From SYFY01 sp043719475 (GTDB lineage Bacteria > Pseudomonadota > Gammaproteobacteria > Pseudomonadales > Azotimanducaceae): DNA of 9,172 nucleotides. A program made the position numbers and the translations under genes. Under the pieces are notes generated by a model. That model ran no database searches, had not been told where the DNA came from, and saw only the letters and a program-made list of their open reading frames with translations. Of this stretch, positions 1 to 5,929 are shown one piece after another. The first letter of the stretch is position 1; the number at the start of each line of letters is the position of its first letter. The stretch spans positions 1 through 9,172 of the forward strand of contig JAYSTS010000398.1 of assembly GCA_043719475.1 (NCBI GenBank), written 5' to 3'.

Positions 1-353
1 TTGGGCGCAAGCAAGGATGTTGTACCAGGACTTGCGGTGATGTTGAGGGTGGCTGTTCCGTCGTGGTCCCCAACGGCGAGAAACTGGGGATGCAGACGAG
101 GATCGGTTTGGGCGGCTTCAGTAAGGACACCCTCATAGGCGGGATTGGGTTCAAAGAGATAGGCTTGCGCCTCGGGAAACTGACGCAGCAGGCGTCGGGC
201 GACCCGGCCATGACTGGCGCCGATATCAAGCAAGCCCTGGACGCCGCTGGGGCTAAGCAGTCGACCCATGGCGGGATAAGGATCGTCCAGGGTCTGCAGA
301 TTGTTCGTTGTGCCGAATAGTCGGCGAGCAATGAATCGCTTGATGGGTCCCAT
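1..353 (-). CDS. FkbM-family SAM-dependent methyltransferase (3' end outside window)
   Basis: I translated this stretch by hand; 117 residues are visible and the gene runs off the left edge. The SAM-binding Rossmann signature DIGASHGRVARRLL lies at residues 43-56. It is followed by the acidic FEPNP motif (67-71) and an AVGDHDGTATL strand-turn (93-103), the order typical of FkbM methyltransferases. These enzymes O-methylate sugars or other small acceptors and often sit in LPS and exopolysaccharide clusters. The start is fixed: it shares its frame with the upstream glycosyltransferase, and only one codon separates that gene's TAA from this ATG. An AAGGA overlaps the stop, but it is closer to the ATG than usual. 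Tight linkage implies co-transcription with the glycosyltransferase, so the acceptor is probably a glycan. The substrate cannot be assigned. The family call is firm. Confidence 0.85.
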   Translation of the reverse strand, partial: MGPIKRFIARRLFGTTNNLQTLDDPYPAMGRLLSPSGVQGLLDIGASHGRVARRLLRQFPEAQAYLFEPNPAYEGVLTEAAQTDPRLHPQFLAVGDHDGTATLNITASPGTTSLLAP

Positions 354-356
354 TCC

Positions 357-1322
357 TTACTCCCGGCCGGTGATGGCGGCCAACAGCGCCGGCCCCGTGT
401 TCGTTATATTGTGATGGCGCATCACATGGGCACGACCTGCGGCGCCAAGGCGCTGGCGCAGATCGAGATCGTCCACCAGCTGTATCAGTGCGGCCTGCCA
501 GCCACCGTGCAGCGCAATGTCCAGGCCAACGTCGGGGGTGACGATCTCGGCACTGGCACCCCACACATTACCGACCACCGGAGCGCCACAGGCCAGATAC
601 TGAATGGCCTTGATGGGTGATTTGCCGCGCGCGAATTCATTGTCAGGCAGTGGTAGGAGCCCAATGTCGAGACTCTGGATGAACGAAGGCTCGGTGCCAG
701 GCTTGAAGCTCACATGTTGAAAGGGCAGGGCGAGATCCGGTCGCTCCCCGGAGTAGACGGCGTATTCGACCTGCGGGCGCGCCCGCTGGACCGCGATCAG
801 TTCATCCTGGATGGTCTGCAGATAGCGCAGATTGCCTGGTCGGCCGGCCCACCCGATGCGAACCTTGTCGCTGGCGGCTCGCACGGTTGGTGCCCAGGTC
901 TCTACATCGACCGCCATCGGGATGACACGAACGCGATCAGTGATGCGTCGTGCGTGCGCTGCCAGATACTCGCTGGACGTCGTCACCAGATCAGCATGTG
1001 CGTACCACCAGTCGAGCCGGTTGCGAACGCGACCGCCGACAAATCGGCCATAAGGCTTGCGGGGGCGTGTGTAGATGGCATCGTCAAAGTCGAAGACGAT
1101 GCGTGGACTGGCTCGTCGCAAGCGCCACGACAACAGCCAGTTGAGGCGGCACTTCTGGTTGAACAAGACGTCATGGCGCTCAACTTCACGCACGGAGACT
1201 CGTTGTCGGTTGACATAGTTGATGGAGAGTCCGCTGGCCTCGAGGAATGGCTGGTAATTCACCACTCGAAAGCGTGTGCTGCCTTTATCGAGGTCGCGGC
1301 TGTGCATGACGAGGATTTTCAC
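357..1322 (-). CDS. GT4-like (group 1) glycosyltransferase
   Basis: This is a GT-B type glycosyltransferase, probably cytoplasmic and transferring a sugar from a nucleotide-sugar donor to a growing surface glycan. The N-terminal domain begins KILVMHSRDLDKGSTRFR and contains VFDFDDAIY and a TTSSEYLAAHA helix. The C-terminal domain has VIPMAVDVETW, then RIGWAGRPGNLRYL, then a donor-site region KSPIKAIQYLACGAPVVG. The usual E-x7-E pair is replaced there by a Lys/Gln-containing version, as in several group-1 relatives. I chose a GTG start at 1322 (321 residues) because it begins directly on the first beta strand. The frame stays open to a TTG at 1373, but those 17 extra codons lie partly in a tandem repeat and look non-coding. 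An ATG at 1307 is also possible. It is followed after 3 bases by the methyltransferase. Donor and acceptor are unknown. Confidence 0.85.
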   Translation of the reverse strand: MKILVMHSRDLDKGSTRFRVVNYQPFLEASGLSINYVNRQRVSVREVERHDVLFNQKCRLNWLLSWRLRRASPRIVFDFDDAIYTRPRKPYGRFVGGRVRNRLDWWYAHADLVTTSSEYLAAHARRITDRVRVIPMAVDVETWAPTVRAASDKVRIGWAGRPGNLRYLQTIQDELIAVQRARPQVEYAVYSGERPDLALPFQHVSFKPGTEPSFIQSLDIGLLPLPDNEFARGKSPIKAIQYLACGAPVVGNVWGASAEIVTPDVGLDIALHGGWQAALIQLVDDLDLRQRLGAAGRAHVMRHHNITNTGPALLAAITGRE

Positions 1323-1355
1323 GGTGGGGATGTTCGCAACGATTGAGAGGCGATG

Positions 1356-1400
1356 CCAGAGGTCTTTGTGCAAGCGGTCTTTGTGCCAGAGGTCTTTGTT
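1356..1400. repeat. three tandem 15-bp repeats in a divergent intergenic region
   Basis: Three adjacent 15-bp units read CCAGAGGTCTTTGTG, CAAGCGGTCTTTGTG and CCAGAGGTCTTTGTT. The GGTCTTTGT core is invariant. They lie between the divergently transcribed glycosyltransferase and waaG. A period of 15 is a multiple of three and keeps open frames on both strands, but nothing suggests that they are translated. They could be slippage products or repeated protein-binding sites. Confidence 0.8.
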
Positions 1401-1412
1401 ATGATGATCACA
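1397..1412. promoter_or_regulatory. possible CRP/Clp-like operator between divergent genes
   Basis: TGTTA-TGATGA-TCACA matches the CRP-family half-sites TGTGA-N6-TCACA at 9 of 10 positions. It abuts the third 15-bp repeat and lies 22 bp upstream of the proposed waaG start. A TATGAT at 1400-1405, a possible -10 for waaG, lies inside it, with no convincing -35. A CRP-like regulator (Clp in xanthomonads) is known to control surface polysaccharides, which suits the context. A single match in one intergenic region is weak evidence. Confidence 0.3.
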
Positions 1413-1434
1413 CCCGATCGATTCAGAAACACAA

Positions 1435-2592
1435 TTGTCTTTGCCACCCCTGCATCTGGTATTCAGCCTCTACAAGTACTTTCCGCATGGTGGCATGCAG
1501 CGTGCGTTCATCCGGATTGCTGGTCATTGTCTCGATGCCGGTGCCCGAGTAACGGTGTACGCGCTGGAATGGAAGGGTGAGGTCCCGAAGGGAATCGACT
1601 TGCGTTTGATCCAGGCCTCGGCCGTATTCAACCATACCCGCTACGAGCGTTTTCAGACCGCACAGCGCCGATTGCTTCGAACCAATCCACCGGACTGCGT
1701 TGTCGGTTTCAACAAGATGCCAGGGCTCGACGTGTACTACGCGGCGGACACCTGTTACCTCGAAAAAGCACTGACTGCGCGGACAATGCTGTATAGGCAG
1801 ACGCCTCGGTTTCGTCATTTCGCCCACTGTGAGCGCGCGGTGTTTTCACCCGAAGCAGGTGTGCACATTCTCATGAGTTCGCCCACCCAGCACGCCATCT
1901 ATCGTCGCCACTATGGAACTCCCGAAGCGTGTTTCCACGCACTGCCGCCTGGTATAACGCGCGATCGCATGGCTGGGTCCGATGCACTTGTACGACGGGA
2001 CCGTGGGCGGGCAGCCCTGGGTATCGGCGCAGACGAATTGTTGGTGCTGCTCATCGGCTCAGGGTTTATCACCAAGGGGCTGGATCGAGCGCTCGACGCG
2101 ATGGCGTCGCTGCCCGAAGCGCTACGCCTGCGCACACAGTTCGTGGCTATTGGTACGGATGAACCCCGACGATTCCGAGAGCACGCACAGCGGCTGGGAT
2201 TAGGCGAGAGATTTCGTGTGCTGTCAGGGCGTGATGACATCCCCGATTTGCTCCAGGCCGGCGATTTGTTAATTCATCCAGCTTACTTTGAAAATACCGG
2301 CAACGTATTGCTTGAGGCGCTGGTTGCCGGATTGCCAGTGCTGACGACCGATGTCTGCGGGTTTGCGCACTACATCAACGATGCCAGGGCAGGTAAGGTG
2401 ATTGTTTCGCCGTACCGTCAACTTGATCTGGACGAAGGTCTGCGTGAGATGCTTGTTTCGGACGCGCGCAGAACATGGCGACAAAACGGCATCGAGTTTG
2501 GCCAGTCGACAGACTTGTACAGTCTTCCGCAGCGCGCAGCAGACATCATTCTTGAGACTGCAGCCAACAAACGGGCGAACGTCTCAGCATGA
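1435..2592 (+). CDS. waaG: LPS core glucosyltransferase I (WaaG/RfaG)
   Basis: WaaG transfers glucose from UDP-glucose to heptose II of the LPS inner core at the inner face of the cytoplasmic membrane. The protein matches what I recall of the enterobacterial enzyme along its full length: FSLYKYFPHGGMQRAFIRIA near the N-terminus, VVGFNKMPGLDVYYAAD at residues 89-105, HALPPGI in mid-protein, and LPVLTTDVCGFAHYI and DLYSLPQRAADII near the end. The GT-B E-x7-E pair is E286 and E294. Length is 385 residues against roughly 374 in E. coli. No ATG is available at the N-terminus: the frame opens after a TGA at 1405, and the usable starts are TTG at 1435 or TTG at 1441, with no strong Shine-Dalgarno. 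The stop overlaps the waaP start as ATGA, so the two are translationally coupled. Confidence 0.95.
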   Translation: MSLPPLHLVFSLYKYFPHGGMQRAFIRIAGHCLDAGARVTVYALEWKGEVPKGIDLRLIQASAVFNHTRYERFQTAQRRLLRTNPPDCVVGFNKMPGLDVYYAADTCYLEKALTARTMLYRQTPRFRHFAHCERAVFSPEAGVHILMSSPTQHAIYRRHYGTPEACFHALPPGITRDRMAGSDALVRRDRGRAALGIGADELLVLLIGSGFITKGLDRALDAMASLPEALRLRTQFVAIGTDEPRRFREHAQRLGLGERFRVLSGRDDIPDLLQAGDLLIHPAYFENTGNVLLEALVAGLPVLTTDVCGFAHYINDARAGKVIVSPYRQLDLDEGLREMLVSDARRTWRQNGIEFGQSTDLYSLPQRAADIILETAANKRANVSA

Positions 2593-3440
2593 GCAGGCAA
2601 TTGTGGTTGCGAGACGACCTTCGTCGTTGGTGCGGTGATCGCGATCCTTTTCAGCTGATCCTGAATCTTGAAGGTGAAGCAGTGCGTGAAGTGGCTGAGC
2701 GTTCGACCATTCGTGCGACGCTGGATGACAAGGTGTACTTCATCAAACGCCACTACGGCGTTGGCTGGCTGGAGATCTTCAAGAACCTGATCACCGGCAA
2801 GACACCAGTTCTCGATGCCGGCAATGAATTTGCAGCCGCCAGGCGCTTGCAGGAAGCCGGACTGAGCACACTGCCTCTGGCCGGATTTGGTGTGCGCGGC
2901 GGCAATCCAGCACGGCGCGAGTCGTTTTTGATCTCGGACGAATTGAATCCGATTGTCAGTCTCGAGCAATACTGTTTGAGATGGCCGGAGCTGCCACCAC
3001 CTGTTGATGTCAAGAGAGGACTCCTCAAGCGCATCGGTGCAATTGCCAGGGCCGTGCATGGACTTGGTATCAATCATCAGGATTTCTACATCTGTCACTT
3101 TCTGCTCGATACCAAAGTCGCGTTGACAGCTGACAATGTGAAGGTGGTGCCGATCTACCTGGTTGATCTCCACCGCGCCGGCATTCATCCGAAGATTCCC
3201 GTGCGGTGGCTGGTCAAGGATCTGGCGGGCTTGTACTACTCGACGTTTGACATCGGCCTGTCCCGACGAGATGCCCTGCGATTTCTTCGCGTGTATTTCG
3301 ATCTGCCCCTGCGCGAGGTGTTCGCAAGACATGCGGCTCTGCTGGTGCGCTGCGAGCGCCGGGCGCAGAAGCTGTACGCAAAGGCCGAGAGGAAGGGGAT
3401 TCTCCCGAGGCAGTTGGCAGAGGCTGCTAGCTCGCTGTAG
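2589..3440 (+). CDS. waaP: LPS core heptose(I) kinase (WaaP/RfaP)
   Basis: WaaP is a cytoplasmic, protein-kinase-fold enzyme that phosphorylates heptose I of the LPS inner core. This adds negative charge that stabilises the outer membrane. Family landmarks are FIKRHYGVGWLEIFKNLITG (around the nucleotide-binding Lys), the catalytic-loop signature INHQDFYICHFLL with D165 as the probable catalytic base (equivalent to E. coli D162), and YLVDLHRA with D193. The C-terminal LPLREVF and AERKGI segments also match. The usual HRD is HQD here. The length of 283 residues is slightly above the E. coli enzyme. The ATG overlaps the waaG stop. The last 40 codons are repeated, with 14 base differences, at 8371-8493. 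The TAG stop falls inside the head of a REP element, so this element may have set the C-terminus. Confidence 0.95.
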   Translation: MSRQLWLRDDLRRWCGDRDPFQLILNLEGEAVREVAERSTIRATLDDKVYFIKRHYGVGWLEIFKNLITGKTPVLDAGNEFAAARRLQEAGLSTLPLAGFGVRGGNPARRESFLISDELNPIVSLEQYCLRWPELPPPVDVKRGLLKRIGAIARAVHGLGINHQDFYICHFLLDTKVALTADNVKVVPIYLVDLHRAGIHPKIPVRWLVKDLAGLYYSTFDIGLSRRDALRFLRVYFDLPLREVFARHAALLVRCERRAQKLYAKAERKGILPRQLAEAASSL

Positions 3441-3505
3441 GAGCGGACCCCTCTTGTGGGAGCGGACTCCTGTCCGCGATCTTATCTTCGAAATCCGCAA
3501 CCTCG
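3318..3505 (+). repeat. 188-bp direct repeat, copy A (waaP 3' end plus REP)
   Basis: This segment aligns without gaps to 8371-8558, with 17 mismatches by hand count (about 91% identity). It covers the last 40 codons of waaP plus stop, a REP half and full unit, and the following 26 bases up to CCGCAACCTCG. The distal part, from the full REP onward, is identical in both copies. Together the copies bracket the secretion/kinase cassette as direct repeats 5053 bp apart. Confidence 0.95.
3437..3479 (+). repeat. REP element: partial unit followed by a full unit
   Basis: A degenerate partial unit (3437-3452, GTAGGAGCGGACCCCT) is followed by a full unit at 3455-3479. The full unit has a TGTGGGA head and the palindrome GCGGAC-TCCT-GTCCGC. 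This matches the REP type spread through many Pseudomonas and Xanthomonadales genomes and mobilised by RAYT transposases, none of which is in the window. The waaP TAG stop (3438-3440) lies in the partial unit's head. The hairpin could also act as a weak terminator or as mRNA 3'-end protection. Confidence 0.85.
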
Positions 3506-3611
3506 AACCAAGCTGCCCGTTGCACTAGACCAGCCCGAACTACAACCCGCCCAAGCCGGGCCGCGAAATATGAGAAGTAAAATGCATATGTAAGTCTCCG
3601 TCCCACAATGT

Positions 3612-3638
3612 CAGGCCAATGTGCGAACGGTTGGCCTG
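3612..3638. promoter_or_regulatory. 8-bp dyad upstream of the repeat-protein gene
   Basis: CAGGCCAA (3612-3619) and TTGGCCTG (3631-3638) form a perfect inverted repeat around an 11-base spacer, ending 42 bases before the ribosome binding site. It could be an operator for a dimeric regulator or a 5'-UTR hairpin. No U-tract follows, so it is not an ordinary terminator. The symmetry is certain; the function is not. Confidence 0.4.
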
Positions 3639-3680
3639 CGAAAAATACATATTGTTCAAGTCCCGTCAACTTCAGATGTT

Positions 3681-3686
3681 AGGAGG
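3681..3686 (+). promoter_or_regulatory. strong Shine-Dalgarno of the repeat-protein gene
   Basis: AGGAGG sits four bases before ATG 3691. It is the best ribosome binding site in the window and decides the start over the upstream in-frame ATG at 3619. It implies much higher translation of the small protein than of the exporter genes, which have weak sites. Confidence 0.8.
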
Positions 3687-3690
3687 TTCT

Positions 3691-3987
3691 ATGGGACAGA
3701 AGAGCAATCTTCAGTTCAAGGGTTACATCTCCGGGGGTAAAGACCCTGGAAAAGGTGACCCGAAAAAGGGTGGTTCCGGCAAGGGATCGGGCAAGGGCTC
3801 GGGTAGTGGCAAGGGTTCGGGCGGTTCCGGTAAGGGATCGGGCAAGGGCTCAGGCAGTGGCAAGGGTTCTGGCGGTTCCGGTAAGGGATCGGGCAGCGGC
3901 AAAGGTTCGGGCGGCTGGGGCACAGGTGCCGGTGGCAGTGGATCTGGCGGCGACCATGACGATGATTCGGACTGGTGCGACGACTAA
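3691..3987 (+). CDS. small Gly/Ser/Lys repeat protein, probable type I secretion substrate
   Basis: This is a 98-residue protein that I do not recognise. Residues 1-16 (MGQKSNLQFKGYISGG) form a short non-repetitive head with no hydrophobic signal peptide. Residues 17-27 are Lys/Gly/Asp/Pro. Residues 28-74 are two full copies and one shortened copy of a 17-residue unit, GSGKGSGKGSGSGKGSG. Residues 75-87 are a Gly-rich linker with one Trp, and the tail DHDDDSDWCDD holds the only Cys (C96). All 14 Lys lie in the first 71 residues, and seven of nine Asp lie in the last 11, so charge is strongly polarised. There are no RTX GGxGxD nonapeptides. A PrtD/HlyD exporter pair directly downstream suggests secretion, probably using the C-terminal tail as signal. 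It could instead be a structural, LPS-binding or metal-binding peptide, or a RiPP-like precursor acted on by the kinase. Existence is well supported; function is unknown. Confidence 0.8.
   Translation: MGQKSNLQFKGYISGGKDPGKGDPKKGGSGKGSGKGSGSGKGSGGSGKGSGKGSGSGKGSGGSGKGSGSGKGSGGWGTGAGGSGSGGDHDDDSDWCDD
3772..3912 (+). repeat. in-frame tandem repeat (51, 51 and 39 bp) inside the small protein gene
   Basis: Units at 3772-3822, 3823-3873 and 3874-3912 encode residues 28-44, 45-61 and 62-74. The third lacks four codons (a GKGS block). Units differ mainly at third codon positions (GGC/GGT, TCG/TCA/TCT, AAG/AAA), so they are not a very recent expansion. Copy number may vary between strains. Confidence 0.9.
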
Positions 3988-3998
3988 GCCGGGGACAG

Positions 3999-4028
3999 TC
4001 ACGCGGATCTGATTTCGGGTCCGCGTGA
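3999..4028 (+). terminator. hairpin 1 after the repeat-protein gene
   Basis: TCACGCGGA (3999-4007) pairs perfectly with TCCGCGTGA (4020-4028). The stem extends by one G-T and one C-G pair to leave an 8-base loop. It starts 11 bases after the TAA and lacks a U-run. It probably protects the upstream message or, with hairpin 2, attenuates transcription into the exporter genes. Confidence 0.5.
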
Positions 4029-4033
4029 AAGCA

Positions 4034-4065
4034 GGGACACGCGGTGACGATGGGACGCGTGTCCC
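4034..4065 (+). terminator. hairpin 2, possible attenuator before the ABC transporter gene
   Basis: GGGACACGCG (4034-4043) pairs perfectly over 10 bp with CGCGTGTCCC (4056-4065) around a 12-base loop. TTCTC follows, a poor U-tract. It lies between a gene with a strong ribosome binding site and the exporter genes with weak sites. Partial termination here would give excess substrate over exporter, as in the known hlyCA/hlyBD arrangement. Confidence 0.5.
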
Positions 4066-4079
4066 TTCTCGTCCACCGC

Positions 4080-4111
4080 CCTTACTCATACACCGTCCTT
4101 ACTCATACACC
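4080..4111. repeat. two 15-bp direct repeats, 17-bp period
   Basis: CCTTACTCATACACC occurs at 4080-4094 and again at 4097-4111, separated by GT. The pair lies between hairpin 2 and the ABC transporter start. It may be a local duplication or a double binding site for a regulator; no known motif is recognised. Confidence 0.7.
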
Positions 4112-4165
4112 TTGGTGGAAGTGTCCTTCCTGGAGCGCCGCGTTTTATAACTCCAGCTCATCTCC

Positions 4166-5929
4166 ATGCAAGAAACCGAACGGACTATCGTGATGGCCAG
4201 ACAGAAAAACGAACGACATGCTGCAGAACCTAAGACCGATAATGCGGTACTCGATGGCCTGGCTGCGCGCTCCCGCACCGCCATGCGAGCAGTCTTTCTG
4301 TTCAGTTTCTGCATCAATGTGCTCACGCTGATCGTCCCGCTCTTCATGCTGCAGGTATACGACCGGGTATTGCCGAACCACAGTCTGGAATCTCTTTGGG
4401 TGCTTGTAGTTATTTGTGGCATCGGTCTCATCACCATGGCATTGCTTGAAGCCATTCGGCGTACGACCCTGATCAAGTACGGTCGATGGGCTGAGCATCA
4501 GCTCGGCAGCCATCTTCTGGAAAGCGCGATCCTGCGCTCGGTACGGCGCGGCGAGCCTAACGCTGCAATTCTCCAGGACGCTACTCGATTTACGCGCTTC
4601 CTCTCCGGTGGAACTTTTGTCACGGCACTGGACACTCCGTGGACCCCCTTGTTTCTGGCTGTCATTTTTTCGTTGCACCCGACACTCGGCCTGATGGTCA
4701 TCGGCGGTGGTTTAATCCTGATTGCACTGGCTGTGGCCCACGAGCGGGTGACGCGCGAGAGCCACAAAAGTACGGATGCGCTGAGCCGAACCAGCGAAGA
4801 AATGGCCAACCACTTCGTGCACAACGCCGAAGTCATTCATGCCATGGGTATGTACCCTGCGCTATCCAATCGCTGGGAAGCGATGAACGATCGCAAGCTG
4901 GCCGCTGAACACGATGCTGCGATGTCGAGCAACCGGTTTCAGAGTTTTGCCAAATTTGTGCGGGTCTCACTGCAACTCCTGGTGATTGCGGTAGCTGCGG
5001 TACTGATCATGCGGGGTGAGTTGTCGGCAGGCGCCATTATTGCCTGCGTATTATTGATGCGCCGTGCGATTGCCCCCCTGGAGCAGTGCATTCAGTCCTG
5101 GAAAGGAATTGTCGAAGCTCGCTCTGCGTTCATTCGTATTCGCGAATATCTTCAACGGGCACCTTCCCTGCAACCACAGCAGGTCATGCCGGATCCAGCT
5201 GGTGCCATGGTGGTCAAGGATCTGAGCTACAAATTTTCAAGCAATGCCAAGTCAATCTTCTCCCGCGTCGACCTTGAGGTACCTGCCGGACAGAGCATTG
5301 CCATTGTTGGAGACACGGGTTCGGGCAAATCCACCTTTGCGCGCATTCTCGTCGGCGCCAAGCGAGCGGCATCCGGCACCGTGTCGCTGGGCGGCTACGA
5401 TCTTTCACAGTGGGACCCCGCTCAACTCGGTCCGCATGTCGGTTACCTCCCGCAGGATGTGGAGTTGTTTACCGGAACGATTCTCGAAAATATCTCGCGC
5501 ATGCAGGAGGCCAATCTAGCCGATGTCGTCGATGCCGCACGGATGGCCGGTGTCCACGAAATAATTCAGCGCATGCCTGATGGTTACGGTACGGAGGTTG
5601 GGCACGCCGGCTCTCGTTTGTCGGGTGGTCAACGGCAGAGGATTGCTCTGGCTCGAGCGCTTTATGGCCGGCCCAGGTTCGTGGTTCTTGACGAGCCCGA
5701 TGCAAATCTCGATGCGGATGGGACCATCGCTTTGGCTATGGCCATCCGTCGCCTCAAGCAGGACGGTGCTGTAGTTGTGCTGATCACTCATGACACACAC
5801 ATTCGCGATCTGGTCGATCACCTGTATGAACTACGTGGAGGAAGACTGGTGGAAGTCCATGGGCCGGTCAAGAAAGGAAAAAGCACACCACTCATGACCG
5901 TGGGCTCCGCGCGGGACAACAAATCATGA
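4166..5929 (+). CDS. type I secretion ABC permease/ATPase, PrtD-like
   Basis: This 587-residue half-transporter is the energised inner-membrane part of a type I secretion system, moving unfolded protein to the outside with an HlyD adaptor and a TolC-type channel. Hydrophobic segments lie near residues 42-64, 76-96, 152-171, 174-192, 266-282 and 287-299. PLFMLQVYDRVLP (58-70) is a PrtD-family hallmark. The ATPase domain has Walker A GDTGSGKS (382-389), a Q-loop YLPQD, the signature LSGGQ (485-489), Walker B ending D509-E510 and the switch H542, so it looks active. There is no N-terminal C39 peptidase domain, so the exporter should not cleave a double-glycine leader. ATG 4166 gives the longest frame; ATG 4193 is an alternative, and neither has a good ribosome binding site. 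Its stop overlaps the next start as ATGA. Confidence 0.93.
   Translation: MQETERTIVMARQKNERHAAEPKTDNAVLDGLAARSRTAMRAVFLFSFCINVLTLIVPLFMLQVYDRVLPNHSLESLWVLVVICGIGLITMALLEAIRRTTLIKYGRWAEHQLGSHLLESAILRSVRRGEPNAAILQDATRFTRFLSGGTFVTALDTPWTPLFLAVIFSLHPTLGLMVIGGGLILIALAVAHERVTRESHKSTDALSRTSEEMANHFVHNAEVIHAMGMYPALSNRWEAMNDRKLAAEHDAAMSSNRFQSFAKFVRVSLQLLVIAVAAVLIMRGELSAGAIIACVLLMRRAIAPLEQCIQSWKGIVEARSAFIRIREYLQRAPSLQPQQVMPDPAGAMVVKDLSYKFSSNAKSIFSRVDLEVPAGQSIAIVGDTGSGKSTFARILVGAKRAASGTVSLGGYDLSQWDPAQLGPHVGYLPQDVELFTGTILENISRMQEANLADVVDAARMAGVHEIIQRMPDGYGTEVGHAGSRLSGGQRQRIALARALYGRPRFVVLDEPDANLDADGTIALAMAIRRLKQDGAVVVLITHDTHIRDLVDHLYELRGGRLVEVHGPVKKGKSTPLMTVGSARDNKS

Larger units (their letters stand above)
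3506..3690 (+). promoter_or_regulatory. leader region of the repeat-protein/secretion cassette
   Basis: This 185-bp non-coding stretch separates the REP from the repeat-protein gene and is more AT-rich than its surroundings, especially 3567-3595 and 3640-3655. It presumably holds the cassette promoter. TAAAAT at 3578-3583 is a possible -10, but I see no matching -35, so the assignment is weak. An open frame from 3619 runs into the repeat-protein gene, but it reads through the dyad and I treat it as leader. Confidence 0.35.

Noticed and set aside
1323..1373. Seventeen extra N-terminal residues on the minus-strand glycosyltransferase from TTG 1373
   Set aside because: The start lies inside a tandem DNA repeat and the extra residues precede the natural first beta strand of the family. 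The GTG at 1322 fits better, though it lacks a clear ribosome binding site.
357..1373. Plus-strand open frames antisense to the glycosyltransferase
   Set aside because: They are shadows of a well-supported minus-strand gene and show no domain motifs.
2418..3500. Long minus-strand open frame of 360 codons antisense to waaP
   Set aside because: waaP is a clear family match on the plus strand; the antisense product has no recognisable motif and reflects codon bias.
3619..3690. N-terminal extension of the small protein from ATG 3619
   Set aside because: It would place the CAGGCCAA/TTGGCCTG dyad inside the coding region and ignore the AGGAGG just before ATG 3691. The extension shows no recognisable feature.
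3772..3912. CRISPR-like array
   Set aside because: The repeats are directly tandem, in frame and without unique spacers. They encode a peptide repeat.
3723..3923. Minus-strand open frame encoding a Pro/Leu-rich peptide with repeated PEPLP units
   Set aside because: It is the mirror of the Gly/Ser/Lys repeat on the opposite strand; any long run of such codons gives a Pro-rich antisense frame. No ribosome binding site or independent support.
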